The notes: generated by a model from the sequence alone, not told the origin. 64,000 nucleotides of DNA from Pseudaminobacter soli (ex Zhang et al. 2022) (GCF_014595955.1 NZ_JABVCF010000017.1:1-64000), one strand, 5' to 3'; positions 34,811 through 44,268 are shown, counted from the first letter of the stretch. A program made the numbers and translations.

Positions 34811-34841
34811 GCGCCACTTCTTCCATTCCGAACGATCATCG

Positions 34842-34866
34842 CGCCGCCGGCACATCACCGGCGGCG
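34842..34866 (+). terminator. Strong hairpin after the ParB-like gene
   Basis: CGCCGCCGG (34842-34850) pairs perfectly with CCGGCGGCG (34858-34866) around a CACATCA loop. It is followed by TTCTGCTTTCC, not a clean T run. It lies 32 bases after the stop and 35 before the next gene, so it may end or attenuate transcription. Confidence 0.45.
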
Positions 34867-34900
34867 GTTCTGCTTTCCGCTCAACACCATGGAGAAAACC

Positions 34901-35377
34901 ATGTCCGCTCAATTGATCTACGACCTCGTGCCACTGGGCTCGACCCTGACATATTCTGACGGTTCCCCACGCCCTCCGGAACGGCATCGCAACAAGCTCG
35001 CCGCCTGGGAAAACCGCAACTCGGGTGGTCGGCTGATCCGCAAACAGGCAGAAGCCCGTGTCGGTAACACGACGATTCCCGCGTCCATCACCCTCCACGA
35101 GGGTGACTACGGCAGTCAGGGCACGATCGTCCTGCGTGTCCATCGGACGTTTTCGGTGAACAGCGAACTCAAGTTCGCGGTCAAGGAACGGCCCGCTATT
35201 GGCTCGGTCCTCGTTCTCGATCGGGCTGGCGACGACGCCGAGCTTGTCCATCTTGCCGCGAGTCGCGCTGCTGCCGAGGAATGGCTTACCCACCACGGTT
35301 ACCCGAAGGCCGTGCTGCAGGAAGTCACCGCCGACGCCGTGGTGGCCGACATTGTCGAGGGGAGGGCAGCGGCATGA
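34901..35377 (+). CDS. Conserved rhizobial-plasmid protein, unknown
   Basis: 158 residues from the ATG at 34901 (MSAQLIYDLVPLGSTL); another in-frame ATG at 34889 is possible. Beta-rich, no membrane segment, no catalytic motif that I recognise. A segment WENRNSGGRLIRKQAEARVG is charged. The stop overlaps the next gene (ATGA at 35374-35377), so the two are translationally coupled. Confidence 0.65.
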   Translation: MSAQLIYDLVPLGSTLTYSDGSPRPPERHRNKLAAWENRNSGGRLIRKQAEARVGNTTIPASITLHEGDYGSQGTIVLRVHRTFSVNSELKFAVKERPAIGSVLVLDRAGDDAELVHLAASRAAAEEWLTHHGYPKAVLQEVTADAVVADIVEGRAAA

Positions 35378-36258
35378 GCGCATCTGCTCTCGAAAGCAAC
35401 GTCATAGGAACCCCCGGTTTCCCGGGGGTTTCGTTTGGCCGAAGCGCTGATGGCCTGCCCGTCGCCCTTGTCGGCGAGCACGCTTTTGCCATGGCTCCCG
35501 CCCGAGACGGGCGCCATTTCCTTGTCACGGGCTGGCGTTTCCGGCGGCCCATGGCCCAATGGACGCGAGGCGACTTCTATGGTTATCGCGGCGACCTCGC
35601 CGATGAGAACGCGTTCCGGGCAAAGGTTCTGGAAAACGCCGAGCACCAACGCGAGAAGATCGCGCTCGGCCGACGCGAAGAGCGATCCACGGCGAATACA
35701 CCATGGGGTCCATCACAGGGCGCCACCGTCTATGCTGATGGCGTTGTCTTCCACTCAACGGCCGGCCATGGCGGCTTTCTCCTTTCGCCGGACCGCAACC
35801 GCAAGGTACATCAGTCGATCCGCGTCACCGGCGGAGCCTATGAAGAGGACGAGGCCTGGGCGATCGTCGCATTCAGCTTCCCTCACTTGTTTACCGCCTT
35901 CGAGCGCCAGGCTGCTGAAAAGACGATGAAGGACAGCTTCCCCGATGCCTGGGAGGCGATCACCGGCAATTTGCTTGGTCCCGGTAAATCCTGGAAGAAG
36001 GATGAGCGTGCATTTTTCGCGGAGCACCGCGATGACTGGATCGTCGTCTCGGCAATCATCTCCGATCAGCAATCCGGCTTCACCGAGGTTATCGCCACTC
36101 CTGGCGGCAAGCGCGGGCCGGGCAGCGAGGAACGCCGCTTCCTTGTTCCCTCGGATGAATATCGTGTCGGCCGCTTCGGCTTCGTCATCGATCCAGAGCG
36201 CCACGCGGGTTATGGCGGGCCGTCGAGCTTTGTCAGCAGGCAGGGGAGATCAGCGTGA
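35374..36258 (+). CDS. DUF7007-like protein of plasmid cassettes
   Basis: 294 residues from the ATG at 35374 that overlaps the upstream stop; the longer open frame is a shadow. Segments GVSFGRSADGLPVALVG, NTPWGPSQGATVYADGVVFHSTAGHGGF and EERRFLVPSDEYRVGRFGFVID mark a family I associate with rhizobial plasmids (DUF7007-like). A His-rich turn (STAGHGG) is conserved-looking. Function is unknown. A strong hairpin lies in its first 20 codons. Confidence 0.65.
   Translation: MSASALESNVIGTPGFPGVSFGRSADGLPVALVGEHAFAMAPARDGRHFLVTGWRFRRPMAQWTRGDFYGYRGDLADENAFRAKVLENAEHQREKIALGRREERSTANTPWGPSQGATVYADGVVFHSTAGHGGFLLSPDRNRKVHQSIRVTGGAYEEDEAWAIVAFSFPHLFTAFERQAAEKTMKDSFPDAWEAITGNLLGPGKSWKKDERAFFAEHRDDWIVVSAIISDQQSGFTEVIATPGGKRGPGSEERRFLVPSDEYRVGRFGFVIDPERHAGYGGPSSFVSRQGRSA
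35409..35430 (+). promoter_or_regulatory. Strong hairpin within the start of the DUF7007-like gene
   Basis: AACCCCCGG (35409-35417) pairs perfectly with CCGGGGGTT (35422-35430) around a four-base loop, followed by a T-containing stretch (TCGTTT). It lies 35-56 bases after the start codon, inside the coding sequence. It could stall ribosomes or attenuate transcription. Confidence 0.4.
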
Positions 36259-36581
36259 TGGTCGAGCCAACTCGCCGTGCGCGGCTCTTCCGCATGGAGG
36301 AAGCTCGCCGGCAAATCCAGCGTCAGTTGGACATGATCGACCGGCAGATCACGCGGCGCATGACAGCGCTGATACCGCGGTTGCATCCGCGCCAGACCGC
36401 GTATCGGCGGGGGAAGTCGCCCGATCCCGGTGCATTCCTCGAACGGTATCGTGCCAATCTGGCCGCCATTACCGCTGAGCGTCAGCCGGAGATCGACGCC
36501 TTGACGCGAAAACTGGCGCGCCAGGAAAGCGCCATCGCGGCGTTGCTGGCGCAGCTCGAACCAGAAGAGCTCTGTGCTTGA
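36258..36581 (+). CDS. Small charged helical protein, unknown
   Basis: 107 residues starting at ATG 36258, overlapping the upstream stop; a GTG at 36255 is an alternative. Almost all helix and rich in Arg and Gln (RLFRMEEARRQIQRQLDMIDRQI and ALTRKLARQESAIAALLAQLE), so probably a coiled coil. It is likely co-transcribed with the two genes before it. Function is unknown. Confidence 0.6.
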   Translation: MVEPTRRARLFRMEEARRQIQRQLDMIDRQITRRMTALIPRLHPRQTAYRRGKSPDPGAFLERYRANLAAITAERQPEIDALTRKLARQESAIAALLAQLEPEELCA

Positions 36582-37062
36582 CGCCGGATGTCGTTGTCGC
36601 CGCAGGACGCCATTTATCCGTGGCGACGATGGTCGTTGCACCCATTGTGACCAAACGGCCCGGGGCAAATCGTGGATGCGCTTCGGAAGCGCGGCAGGCC
36701 ATCGAACACTATGGCGGAGCGGGTCGACCAGGCGCTTACCGGTCAGCATGCCGGTGTCGTAGACCATCCCTTGCCGGTCTTCCCGGCGGGTTTGCTGCGG
36801 TCTGAACCAACGGCTGGCCACTTCAAGGCCGCTGTCGCGCCGCGGAGCGCCGGAACCCCGCCGATCTCGGCAAGGCCGGCTCGCGTCCCGCGCAGGGACC
36901 AGTGAAGAACTGGCCCCCGCTTGTCCGCAAGCCAACCTCGCTCGCCTGGCAGGGTCCGGACCCTGAAGCGTCCAGCTTCCGTCGGTTCCTTTTGACCGCA
37001 CCCGCAGGAAAGACCGACAAGGGCCGGATCACCTGAAGGGCATCGCTAGAAAGGTAAGCTCA
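36582..37062. other. Stretch without a gene
   Basis: 480 bases of GC-rich sequence with short overlapping frames on both strands, none with domain, ribosome site or family match. It probably serves as leader for the gene at 37063. A T-rich GTTCCTTTTGACC spot lies at 36985-36997. Confidence 0.3.
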
Positions 37063-37650
37063 ATGTCCAGTTCAACCCGCTCCCCCAAGTCCAAGGCCCG
37101 CGTCGTCCCGCTTCGCAAGGCCACGACCCTCGAAATGGTCCGCCTCTGCTGCCCGGACGGCAACCAGGCCGCCCTCATCTCCGAAAGCTTCGGCCTCCCC
37201 GTCCTTGACAGCGACGGCATCCGCGACTTCCATCAGCGGAGCCTGATCGAAGGTGCCGATACCCTCTCCGAGGGGCTTTCCGACAAGGCGATGCAGATCC
37301 ATCTGCAACGGATCGTCGGCTCCTATGTCGGCTCCGCCTACGGGGCAGGCCAGTTCTACTCCAAGGCCGTCACCGAGGCGAAAGACGCCACGGCCAAGCT
37401 CGCCAACGACGTCCGCGACGAGGATCTCGACGGTCCGGTCGGCTTCGACAGTAACGCCCAGCGCAAACGGGAATTCGCCGCCGACATGGGTCTTCAATCG
37501 CACGCGCTGTTCATGGCGGCCGAGGGCGCCGTGGCTGCCTACGAGCATATCGTCGGCGAGACCTGGAAGCCCTACGAGCGTCAGGTCGAAAATCCCGGCC
37601 AGACCGTCAGCCGGCAGGTGGCCGATCTCCAGATGGCGGCCCTCGGCTAA
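37063..37650 (+). CDS. Conserved rhizobial-plasmid protein, unknown
   Basis: 195 residues, helical, no signal peptide or membrane segment. VVPLRKATTLEMVRLCCPDG, then HLQRIVGSYVGSAYGAGQFYSKAVTEAKDATAKL and a late AYEHIVGETWKPY. I do not recognise a named family. It precedes the ArdC-like gene and follows a leader of about 480 bases. A clear AAAGGTAAGC stretch precedes the start. Confidence 0.65.
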   Translation: MSSSTRSPKSKARVVPLRKATTLEMVRLCCPDGNQAALISESFGLPVLDSDGIRDFHQRSLIEGADTLSEGLSDKAMQIHLQRIVGSYVGSAYGAGQFYSKAVTEAKDATAKLANDVRDEDLDGPVGFDSNAQRKREFAADMGLQSHALFMAAEGAVAAYEHIVGETWKPYERQVENPGQTVSRQVADLQMAALG

Positions 37651-37984
37651 CCGCCCCGGGCCTAGCTTCGGCTCCGCTCCCATCTTCCTACATCGAGGCT
37701 GGTGTCCTTGCGGATGCCGGCCTCTTCGCGTGTGCCCGCCATCCTAATCCGACAAATGAAAATGATCCTGCAGGCCGCGCCAGTCGCGGCCGTCACGGAT
37801 GTTGGTCCTGCTCCGGTCCTCGCCCCGCGAAACGGCTGCGCCGTCCTTCACTGAAGTTGCGGCCCGCGGACGACATCTCTCCTCCTTCCGATTGTTCTCG
37901 AGCGGGTTCGCGAACCTGCGGTCCTGCGCTTGCGGACCTCGTGACGGCCGCGACTGGCGCGGCCTCGAATGGAGGTTGAAGAAA
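37651..37984. other. Leader region without a gene
   Basis: 334 bases between the unknown protein and the ArdC-like gene. The frame of the ArdC-like gene is open through part of it, but no start has a ribosome site before 37985. I see no RNA gene. Confidence 0.3.
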
Positions 37985-38911
37985 ATGAGCAGGAAAGAGA
38001 GCAAACCCCGCGTCGATATCTACCCGAAGATCACCGACCGCATCGTCGCGGATCTGGAGAAGGGCGTGCGCCCGTGGGTAAAGCCCTGGAGCGCCGGGAA
38101 TACGACGGGTCGCATCATGCGGCCGCTCCGTCACAACGGGCTGCCATATCAGGGCATCAATACACTGCTTCTCTGGTCGGAGGCGGTGGCGAGGGGGTTC
38201 GTCTCGCCCGCCTGGATGACCTTCAAGCAGAGCGTCGAACTGGGCGGTCATGTCCGCAAGGGCGAGACCGGCTCGATGGTCGTTTACGCCAGCCGCTTCA
38301 CGCGAACCGAAACCGATGCGAGGGGCGAGGAAGTCGAACGCGGCATTCCCTTCCTCAAGGCCTATACCGTGTTCTGCGCCGATCAGATCGAGGACCTTCC
38401 GGCGCAATATTACGGCAATCCTGCGCCGGTGGCCGATCCGGTCGAGAGGATCGAGCACGCGGATGCCTTCTTCACCAATACCGGGGCTGTCATCCGCCAC
38501 GGCGGTGATAAGGCATACTTCAATCCGGCGCTCGATATCGTGCAGATGCCGCCATTCGAGAGCTTTCGCGATGCGCCGAGTTATTATGCGACTTTAGGGC
38601 ATGAACTGACCCATTGGGTCGGCTCGGAAAAGCGGCTCGATCGCAACCTCTCGCGCTATCACAAGGATCGCTCGTTTCGCGCCCATGAAGAGCTGGTCGC
38701 CGATCTCGGCGGTTGTTTTTTGGCGGCGGACCTCGGCATCGTCCCCGAACTGGAGCCGCGGCCGGATCACGCGAGCTATCTGGCGAGCTGGCTCGAAATT
38801 CTCAAGAACGAGAAGCGCTTCATCTTTGCCGCAGCTGCCCACGCCCAGCGCGCCGTCAACTACCTGCACGATCTCCAGCCGGGCGTGACACAGGTCGCGG
38901 AGGCGGCGTGA
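37985..38911 (+). CDS. ardC: ArdC-like antirestriction protein with zincin-like domain
   Basis: 308 residues from the ATG at 37985 (MSRKESKPRVDIY). The N-terminal 130 residues are the ArdC single-stranded DNA-binding domain (DRIVADLEKGVRPWVKPW, YQGINTLLLW, FKQSVELGGHVRKGE). The C-terminal zincin-like domain carries HELTHWVG (about residue 204, zinc ligands) and HEELVADLGG, which supplies the third ligand. ArdC proteins protect incoming plasmid DNA from restriction in new hosts. The nearby DarB-like gene supports such a role. Confidence 0.9.
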   Translation: MSRKESKPRVDIYPKITDRIVADLEKGVRPWVKPWSAGNTTGRIMRPLRHNGLPYQGINTLLLWSEAVARGFVSPAWMTFKQSVELGGHVRKGETGSMVVYASRFTRTETDARGEEVERGIPFLKAYTVFCADQIEDLPAQYYGNPAPVADPVERIEHADAFFTNTGAVIRHGGDKAYFNPALDIVQMPPFESFRDAPSYYATLGHELTHWVGSEKRLDRNLSRYHKDRSFRAHEELVADLGGCFLAADLGIVPELEPRPDHASYLASWLEILKNEKRFIFAAAAHAQRAVNYLHDLQPGVTQVAEAA

Positions 38912-39548
38912 TGCTGCAAGCTCCGGTGTGTGAGGCCGGATCAGTCCCATAACATTCGAGCCCGTCACACGCGACGAGCTCAACGCCCATCTCAGTTGGT
39001 GAGGACACAGGATGGGCGAGATCCGCCGCCCGACGCGCGGCCTGCGGCAAGAAGGGCGGCTCCTTGCGTTCGTCTCGGCGACACGCCCCTACGCGAGCGT
39101 ATCGCCGGTTTGACGCGGCACGATGCGATTGAGCTTTCGCGCCTCTGCGCGGCGAAACCGGATCTGTGCCGCGTGGCGCTGCGTCTTCGGCGGTCCTTCG
39201 TGTTTCCGGCAATTGCCGCTGCACGCGGCTGCCGTGGGCGGTCAGCTATCAGAAGGCAATCTCCATCGGTCCGATGGTTGGTTCATACTCGGCCGATCGC
39301 GCGGCGGGACCGATTCACGGTCCGGGCGTCGCGGCCGACGAAAGGTGATTTTGGGGTGGTGCGACGATCCACAAGTCAGGCGTAACCAGGCGGGCGGCCT
39401 GCCGATTGTCCCAACGAAGCGGAGGAACCGGCCGACCGCGCTCCACTCCGAGGATAGCATTGCGGCAGTTCCCTACCGGATCAACAATCTTGCCAATCTA
39501 GATGAGAGCATCTACATTATCGGGCAGAACTATCTACATGGAGGCTCC
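38912..39548. other. Stretch without a recognised gene
   Basis: 637 bases. A long plus-strand frame running into vapB is open from 39123, but its upstream part has no family match. A promoter for vapBC is expected near 39480-39540, where the sequence is AT-richer (TCTACATTATCGGG, ACTATCTACATGGAGG). Confidence 0.35.
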
Positions 39549-39794
39549 ATGCCGATCAATGTCAACAATCCGGAGGCGGATGCGCTGACGCGCAGGTTTG
39601 CCCATATGGCCGGTGTCAGCATCACCGATGCCATTGTCATCGCGATGAAGGAGGCTATCGAACGACGCCGTGTTGCCGAGAGCCCGCTGCAGACTGCCGC
39701 GCGTCTGCGTGAAAAGCACGGCGTCAACCTGCGCAAGGCGGCGAAGAAACCCCTCCCGCGCGAGGTGTTCGATAAGATGTGGGAATCGGAGTGA
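39549..39794 (+). CDS. vapB: VapB-type antitoxin
   Basis: 81 residues from the ATG at 39549, with GGAGG directly upstream. The sequence (VNNPEADALTRRFAHMAGVSITDAIVIAMKEAIERRR) resembles the VapB/PSK operon transcription-factor family: a short DNA-binding N-terminus and a C-terminal toxin-binding tail (LPREVFDKMWESE). The stop overlaps the vapC start (TGATG). It probably represses its own operon together with VapC. Confidence 0.88.
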   Translation: MPINVNNPEADALTRRFAHMAGVSITDAIVIAMKEAIERRRVAESPLQTAARLREKHGVNLRKAAKKPLPREVFDKMWESE

Positions 39795-40198
39795 TGTTCG
39801 TTGATGCGTGCGCGATCATCGCCGTGCTGTCCGATGAGCCGGAAGCAGACCGCGTCTCCGATGCCATTGCTTCCGGGAAGAACGCCTTCACCTCGCCGGT
39901 TGCCGTGCTCGAGGCGGTGCTCGGTCTCGCGCGCCCCGACAAGTTCGCCCTCGCCGTCTCAGAGGTCGAGCCGATCGTTGTCGAGTTCCTCGATGAGCGC
40001 GGGATCGAGGTTCGCGATCTGCCGCCCGCATCCGAGACCACTAGGTTGGCGCTGTCGGCGGCACACCGGTACCGCTCCGGCCGACATGGTCTCAATCTCG
40101 GCGATTGCCTGCATTACGCATGCGCGAAATACTTCGCGGTGCGTATCTTGGCGACGGTCGACGAGTTTCGGCAAACCGATCTCACCACAGTTCCGTGA
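39794..40198 (+). CDS. vapC: VapC-type PIN-domain ribonuclease toxin
   Basis: 134 residues from the ATG at 39794 overlapping the vapB stop. The PIN-domain acidic residues are present: Asp in FVDACAI, Glu in AVLEAVLGL, Asp in NLGDCLHYA and Asp in ATVDEF. Length is standard. The toxin cuts RNA when the antitoxin is lost, which keeps the replicon in its host. Confidence 0.92.
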   Translation: MFVDACAIIAVLSDEPEADRVSDAIASGKNAFTSPVAVLEAVLGLARPDKFALAVSEVEPIVVEFLDERGIEVRDLPPASETTRLALSAAHRYRSGRHGLNLGDCLHYACAKYFAVRILATVDEFRQTDLTTVP

Positions 40199-40897
40199 CG
40201 AGCGCCGCGGCGCTGCGCCTCGGACGAGCGGCCTTCCCACCCTGGAGATCGTCAGGTCCGCGATCGGAACCAAAACCTGCCGCCCGACGGACCCCGCCTG
40301 TGCGGCCGCCTCTATCGGTTGACGATCCCGTTTGAACGAGAGCCGGATGTGCATTCCTGGCTGTCTCCCCCAATCGCGCGTGATAGACGCAGCGTGGTTT
40401 CAAGTCGTGGGTCAGTCTGGCGCGTAGCGTCGGGCGGTTCTCTCGCCGGTCTTCCGGTGCGTCCCCGTTTCGAAGCCGGTGCGGGGCAATGGGGACCCGG
40501 TCCTCGCCTTTGGGATCTGAGGTGATGCGCGGGCTGACTGTGGCCGGGATGGACTCTCGAACGGACAGTCGCTGTCTCGTGTGTATGACGCCGACGATGG
40601 AAACGCCGGTCTTCATTCCGGTTTCCACAAAAGCCACGTCCATCTGCGTCCTCGATGTGACTGGTCTGACCGAAAGGCCGATCCCGCCAGAGCGGGCTCT
40701 CGATCTTGTCCCGGCAACGGCCTTCGCGACTTTCTTCCCCTGACGGCTGCGCCGCCATTCCTCGCGGTTCAAGAAAGTCTCTCCCGGCCGCCTTCCACTT
40801 CGTTCCAGCCCTGCGGGTGCCCGTCGATCGCCTCCGGTCCACCGACCGTCATCGAGGTCGCGATGGGCGCGGCCCGAGCAACAAAGGAATGAGACAC
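40199..40897. other. Stretch without a recognised gene
   Basis: About 700 bases between vapC and the DUF736 gene. Overlapping frames on both strands (for example a minus frame of 196 codons from 40772) are of shadow type, and none has a motif. The end serves as leader of the DUF736 gene (AAAGGAATGAG before the ATG). Confidence 0.35.
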
Positions 40898-41206
40898 ATG
40901 GCTACCATCGGCACCTTCGCTTCCACGGGCAACGGCTTCAACGGCTCGATCAAGACCCTCAACCTCAACGTCAAGGCCAAGCTGGTCCGCATCGAAAACC
41001 CCTCCGACAAGGGACCGCACTTCCGCATCTTCTCTGGCAATGTCGAACTCGGCGCCGCCTGGCAGAAGGTCTCCGCAGAAGGCCGCGACTACCTCTCGGT
41101 CAAGCTGGACGACCCGAGCTTCCCCGCTCCGATCTACGCCACCCTGATCGAGGTGGAAGGCGAGGAAGGCCTGCAGCTGATCTGGTCCCGCCCCAACCGG
41201 GACTGA
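40898..41206 (+). CDS. DUF736 family protein
   Basis: 102 residues: [21 protein letters not shown] and the [31 protein letters not shown] block are diagnostic for DUF736. It is very common on rhizobial plasmids and probably beta-rich and cytoplasmic. Function is unknown. It is followed by two hairpins that could end its transcript. GGAATGAG precedes the start. Confidence 0.92.
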   Translation: MATIGTFASTGNGFNGSIKTLNLNVKAKLVRIENPSDKGPHFRIFSGNVELGAAWQKVSAEGRDYLSVKLDDPSFPAPIYATLIEVEGEEGLQLIWSRPNRD

Positions 41207-41221
41207 TGGCCCCGACAGAGG

Positions 41222-41297
41222 ACCCCGCCGCACAGGCGGGGTTCCTCCTGCGTATCGAGAAGCCGGAACCAGGCATCGAGCCTGGCTCCGGCTTTTT
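41222..41297 (+). terminator. Two hairpins ending in a T run
   Basis: The first stem pairs ACCCCGCC with GGCGGGGT (41222-41242). The second pairs AGCCGGAACCAGGC (41261-41274) with GCCTGGCTCCGGCT (41280-41293), with one mismatch, and is followed by TTTT. The second is a strong intrinsic terminator for the DUF736 gene. Confidence 0.75.
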
Positions 41298-41506
41298 GCC
41301 GCCAACCGGGTGGGGGAAGTCTGCTCAGATCGTCCGAGGATGCCATGGCGATCCGAAGGCCCCAAGGACTTCGTGGTACCCCCAAAATGCTACCGCATTT
41401 CGGCTCCCCCACTCGCCGGCTCCGCCGGTCGCTGCGCGCTCCTTGACCCCTCCGGCCCACCATGACCGCCGGCGTCGTCTTTCACCAACATCAAGGAGAT
41501 GACGAC

Positions 41507-41671
41507 ATGTCGATCGATCAACACATTGAGGAACTGCGCGCCGAGCTGCGGAACGCTGTCTACCGCGACGAGCGCCGCGAAATCGAGGCCGATCTGGAGC
41601 TCGCCCTTGCCGAGCGCGAAGTCATCTGGGCCGAGCAGGAGGCGCTGATGAACGCCGAGCCTCCTTTATAG
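41507..41671 (+). CDS. Small charged helical protein, unknown
   Basis: 54 residues (MSIDQHIEELRAELRNAV, then REIEADLELALAEREVIW), helical and acidic, with AAGGAG before the start. It looks like a small regulatory or structural coiled coil. I do not recognise a family. Confidence 0.6.
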   Translation: MSIDQHIEELRAELRNAVYRDERREIEADLELALAEREVIWAEQEALMNAEPPL

Positions 41672-41716
41672 GGGGCTTTCGGGCCGCCTCGAACCTCTTA
41701 GGCCGGATCGACCGGC

Positions 41717-42001
41717 CTATGGGGTTCGCCGAGCCCGGCGACTACACTGCTGGCACCCCGCTCGCGGGCCGTAACCGCGCACGCGTTTGCTGCGCAGCAG
41801 CTCCAGGAAGAGCTGCACGGCCTCTTCCTCTTTGTTGAAATGATGTTGCATGGCCTGGCCACGCGCGCCGATGCGTCCCCATCTGCGGGTCAGGCAGACG
41901 TCTCCGAATAGCGTCGCCTCGATCGACATGGCGTAGTAGCGGGCCATGTTCTTCGTGGGATCCATCCGTTCGACGTAAAGCTGGTAGGGTTGCGCGATCA
42001 T
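41717..42001 (-). CDS. WGR domain protein
   Basis: 94 residues from the ATG at 42001 (MIAQPYQLYVERMDPTKNMARYYAMSI). It contains the WGR signature (TRRWGRIGARGQ) and the typical KEEEAVQLFLELLRSKRVRGYG end. WGR domains bind nucleic acid and are found alone on rhizobial plasmids. The frame is open further upstream, but that part has no match. The strand is opposite to the neighbouring small genes. Confidence 0.85.
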   Translation of the reverse strand: MIAQPYQLYVERMDPTKNMARYYAMSIEATLFGDVCLTRRWGRIGARGQAMQHHFNKEEEAVQLFLELLRSKRVRGYGPRAGCQQCSRRARRTP

Positions 42002-42394
42002 AGGGACAGAGTCGCGCTCTTCGAGTTCAAGGTCCAACGACTTCTTTGAATCGGTTGCACCCGGCCGATTCATTTTGGTGATGGAAAAGTCTCTCCGGTT
42101 CTGTGGTGGTCCACTCCATCGATGAGCAAGCCCTTCCTCGACCGACGTCCCGCCCCTGACCATAGCGCACCCTGCGTCGATATCGGGGTGTATCAAGAAT
42201 GCGGGAGAGTCGCCGTTTCGGCCAAAGACCCATGGCTTCTGGTACGGAAAATCATGGGCGAGCTCCTTCGGCGACGGCTCTACTCGCACCGTAAGATCGG
42301 TGCTCCCGGCGCCCGCAAGCGGTCTCCGCGCAGTCGCGTAACGATCCTCTCGCGGCCGCGGGACCGTTCACTAATGATGGCCTTCACGCACCGC
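42002..42394. other. Stretch without a clear gene
   Basis: A minus-strand frame continuous with the WGR gene is open to 42289 and reads a plausible FLIHPDIDAGCAMVRGG. It has no family match and no start signal. I see no RNA or repeat. Confidence 0.25.
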
Positions 42395-43593
42395 TTACCG
42401 GGGAAGATTAGGCATTGGTCCTTCCGCGATGTCCCAGATCCAGGAGTCCATCCCGCTCTCCGAAACAAGCAGGTCGAGGGTCTCGCGATAGGCGCCATCC
42501 GCGTCATCGGGCACGATGTACATCGCGATGGGCTGACCCCCGTCCCGTGTCAGCACGACGCTCGCCATCGGCTGTGTGGGCGGCAGATTGTAGCGCAGTC
42601 CCTTCGTGAATATGGAACCGCGCTTCGTGAGCGTGTCAAGCAGCATGCCTTCATACTGGCTCTCGGACGGAATCCACCGTTCGCTGACCGTCATCAGCGC
42701 GATCGCCTCGATCGCTGCGATGCCTGAGACGCCGACCCCGAACGTTGCCGCTGCGATGAGATGCGATTCCGGGCTTGCGTCCCAAAGCGCAAGTTCACGA
42801 GCGAAGACCTTGTTCATGCGGCGCGTGACATCCTCGGCCAGCATAAAAGGATAGCGCGGGGCGTGTTTGACGATCAGGCGTGAGCCAGACCGAGCCGGCT
42901 GTATCTCCTTCACCTCGCCGATCAGGATCGCGAGCGAACGGCGATTGCCCTGCGACTGAACCGCTCTGCTGAGAAATGCCTGCCGGCGCTGGACAATTCC
43001 GTCCACGCGCTCCGGATCGAACATCTCCGGGACATAGATCGTGTCCGAAAGTGGCTTTCCCTTGGCGCTCGAACTCGACGCCGCCTCGACCACGAACTTT
43101 CGGACCACCGCCCAATTGCGCCGGCCGGCCATCGCCGGACGCCAGCGATTGAACTGCGCCCGGTCCCACAGGAAATGCAGCATCGCCTTCAACGACAATC
43201 GGGCACCATCGGTCCTGACGTCGCACGGATCAGCGCTGTCGCCGATTGCAGGCGCGGTGCGTCCGCCGAGCTTCGACAGGCTGAACCCGAGCTTCAACGC
43301 CGTCGTGCCGTCCTCCACATTCTCGATGATTGCCTCGCCCTCGACTGCGCTCAGGCCCGACAAATCGGATGGCGGCTCGTAGGACTCGCAGTCGGGCGCA
43401 TGCTGCGCCCGGTGCCCGGCATCCGTTTCGGGATATGGCGGTCGCCGAACCGCGCGATATACATTGGCACGCCTTTCGCCTGGCAGAGGCAAAGCGGATG
43501 TTCACGACGCGAAAAGGCGTCCGTCAACCGCGCGTCGAACGCGCCATCTCCGGCATCAACATCAATCCCGCCCATGCGGATATGCCGGCTCAT
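42395..43593 (-). pseudogene. DUF1173 family gene with a frameshift
   Basis: Two minus-strand frames make one DUF1173 protein. The first (43593 or 43575 to about 43415) carries the family start (FDARLTDAFSRREHPLCLCQAKGVPMYIARFGDR, then KRMPGTG). The second continues AQHAPDCESYEPPSD and runs to a normal C-terminus at 42395, with YVPEMFDPERVDGIVQRR in the middle. The joint lies near 43410-43420 and needs a one-base shift after MPGTG. All family blocks survive, so the defect is recent, or is a base-call error. Function is unknown; the family is typical of rhizobial plasmids. Confidence 0.75.
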
Positions 43594-43854
43594 GGTCTTC
43601 CGGTTCCAGCGATCATCATCAGAATATTCTCCTCTTCATGCGTAGCTGGCTTCGCGCCGCCCGCCGATGTGCCTTGCTCCTGCAATTGTCGCCGACCTGC
43701 CGTCGATCGAATCCTGCTCAAGGCCCTGCGAAACGCTACGTCCTGCCGTCCACTTCGACGCGTTCGCTGGTGTTCCCGTTGCACAGGTCGACTTCTACCG
43801 ATTCTCATTCTTCCAATTTCAGGTACAATGAAGCTCTCCCTGAAAGGACAACGC

Positions 43855-44268
43855 ATGCGAGATCCCACAAACGGCAATCATCACGCCCTCGACGCTGCCC
43901 CTGGCGATGGGCAGGCGACGTTGCGGCCGATGCCCTTCGTGATCGCATTGCCCTTCAACGTGCTCGAGGCAATCGGGCTTGCCGGCTTCTACGCGACATG
44001 GCACCTGCTCTATTTCGTCGCCTGCGCGTTTCGTGCCTTCACCGGATTCCTCGTTCTCGCCGGCATCGTCATGCTGCCTGTATCGCTCGGGGTCTTCGTT
44101 AATCCAGATGCCGCTCCGATGCCGTGGTGGTTCTTCTTGTCTTCGGCGATCGGCATGTTCGTATTCGCGCTCGGCTACAATCTGTTCCTCAGGTGGTTCG
44201 CGCCGCCCGGCGCAGAAGATCCCTTCGACCGCTATCGGCCATCGCCAACGGCCGGCGATCGTCGCTAG
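43855..44268 (+). CDS. Two-span membrane protein, unknown
   Basis: 137 residues from the ATG at 43855, chosen for AAAGGA six bases upstream; an in-frame ATG at 43828 is possible. Two or three membrane segments: VLEAIGLAGFYATWHLLYFVA, FLVLAGIVMLPVSLGVFV and WWFFLSSAIGMFVFALGYNLFL. It lies upstream of a small protein and convergent with traG. No family is recognised. Confidence 0.6.
   Translation: MRDPTNGNHHALDAAPGDGQATLRPMPFVIALPFNVLEAIGLAGFYATWHLLYFVACAFRAFTGFLVLAGIVMLPVSLGVFVNPDAAPMPWWFFLSSAIGMFVFALGYNLFLRWFAPPGAEDPFDRYRPSPTAGDRR

Noticed and set aside
40182-40772. 196-codon minus-strand open frame between vapC and the DUF736 gene
   Set aside because: Arg/Ser/Pro-rich composition in all overlapping frames and no family match suggest non-coding sequence.
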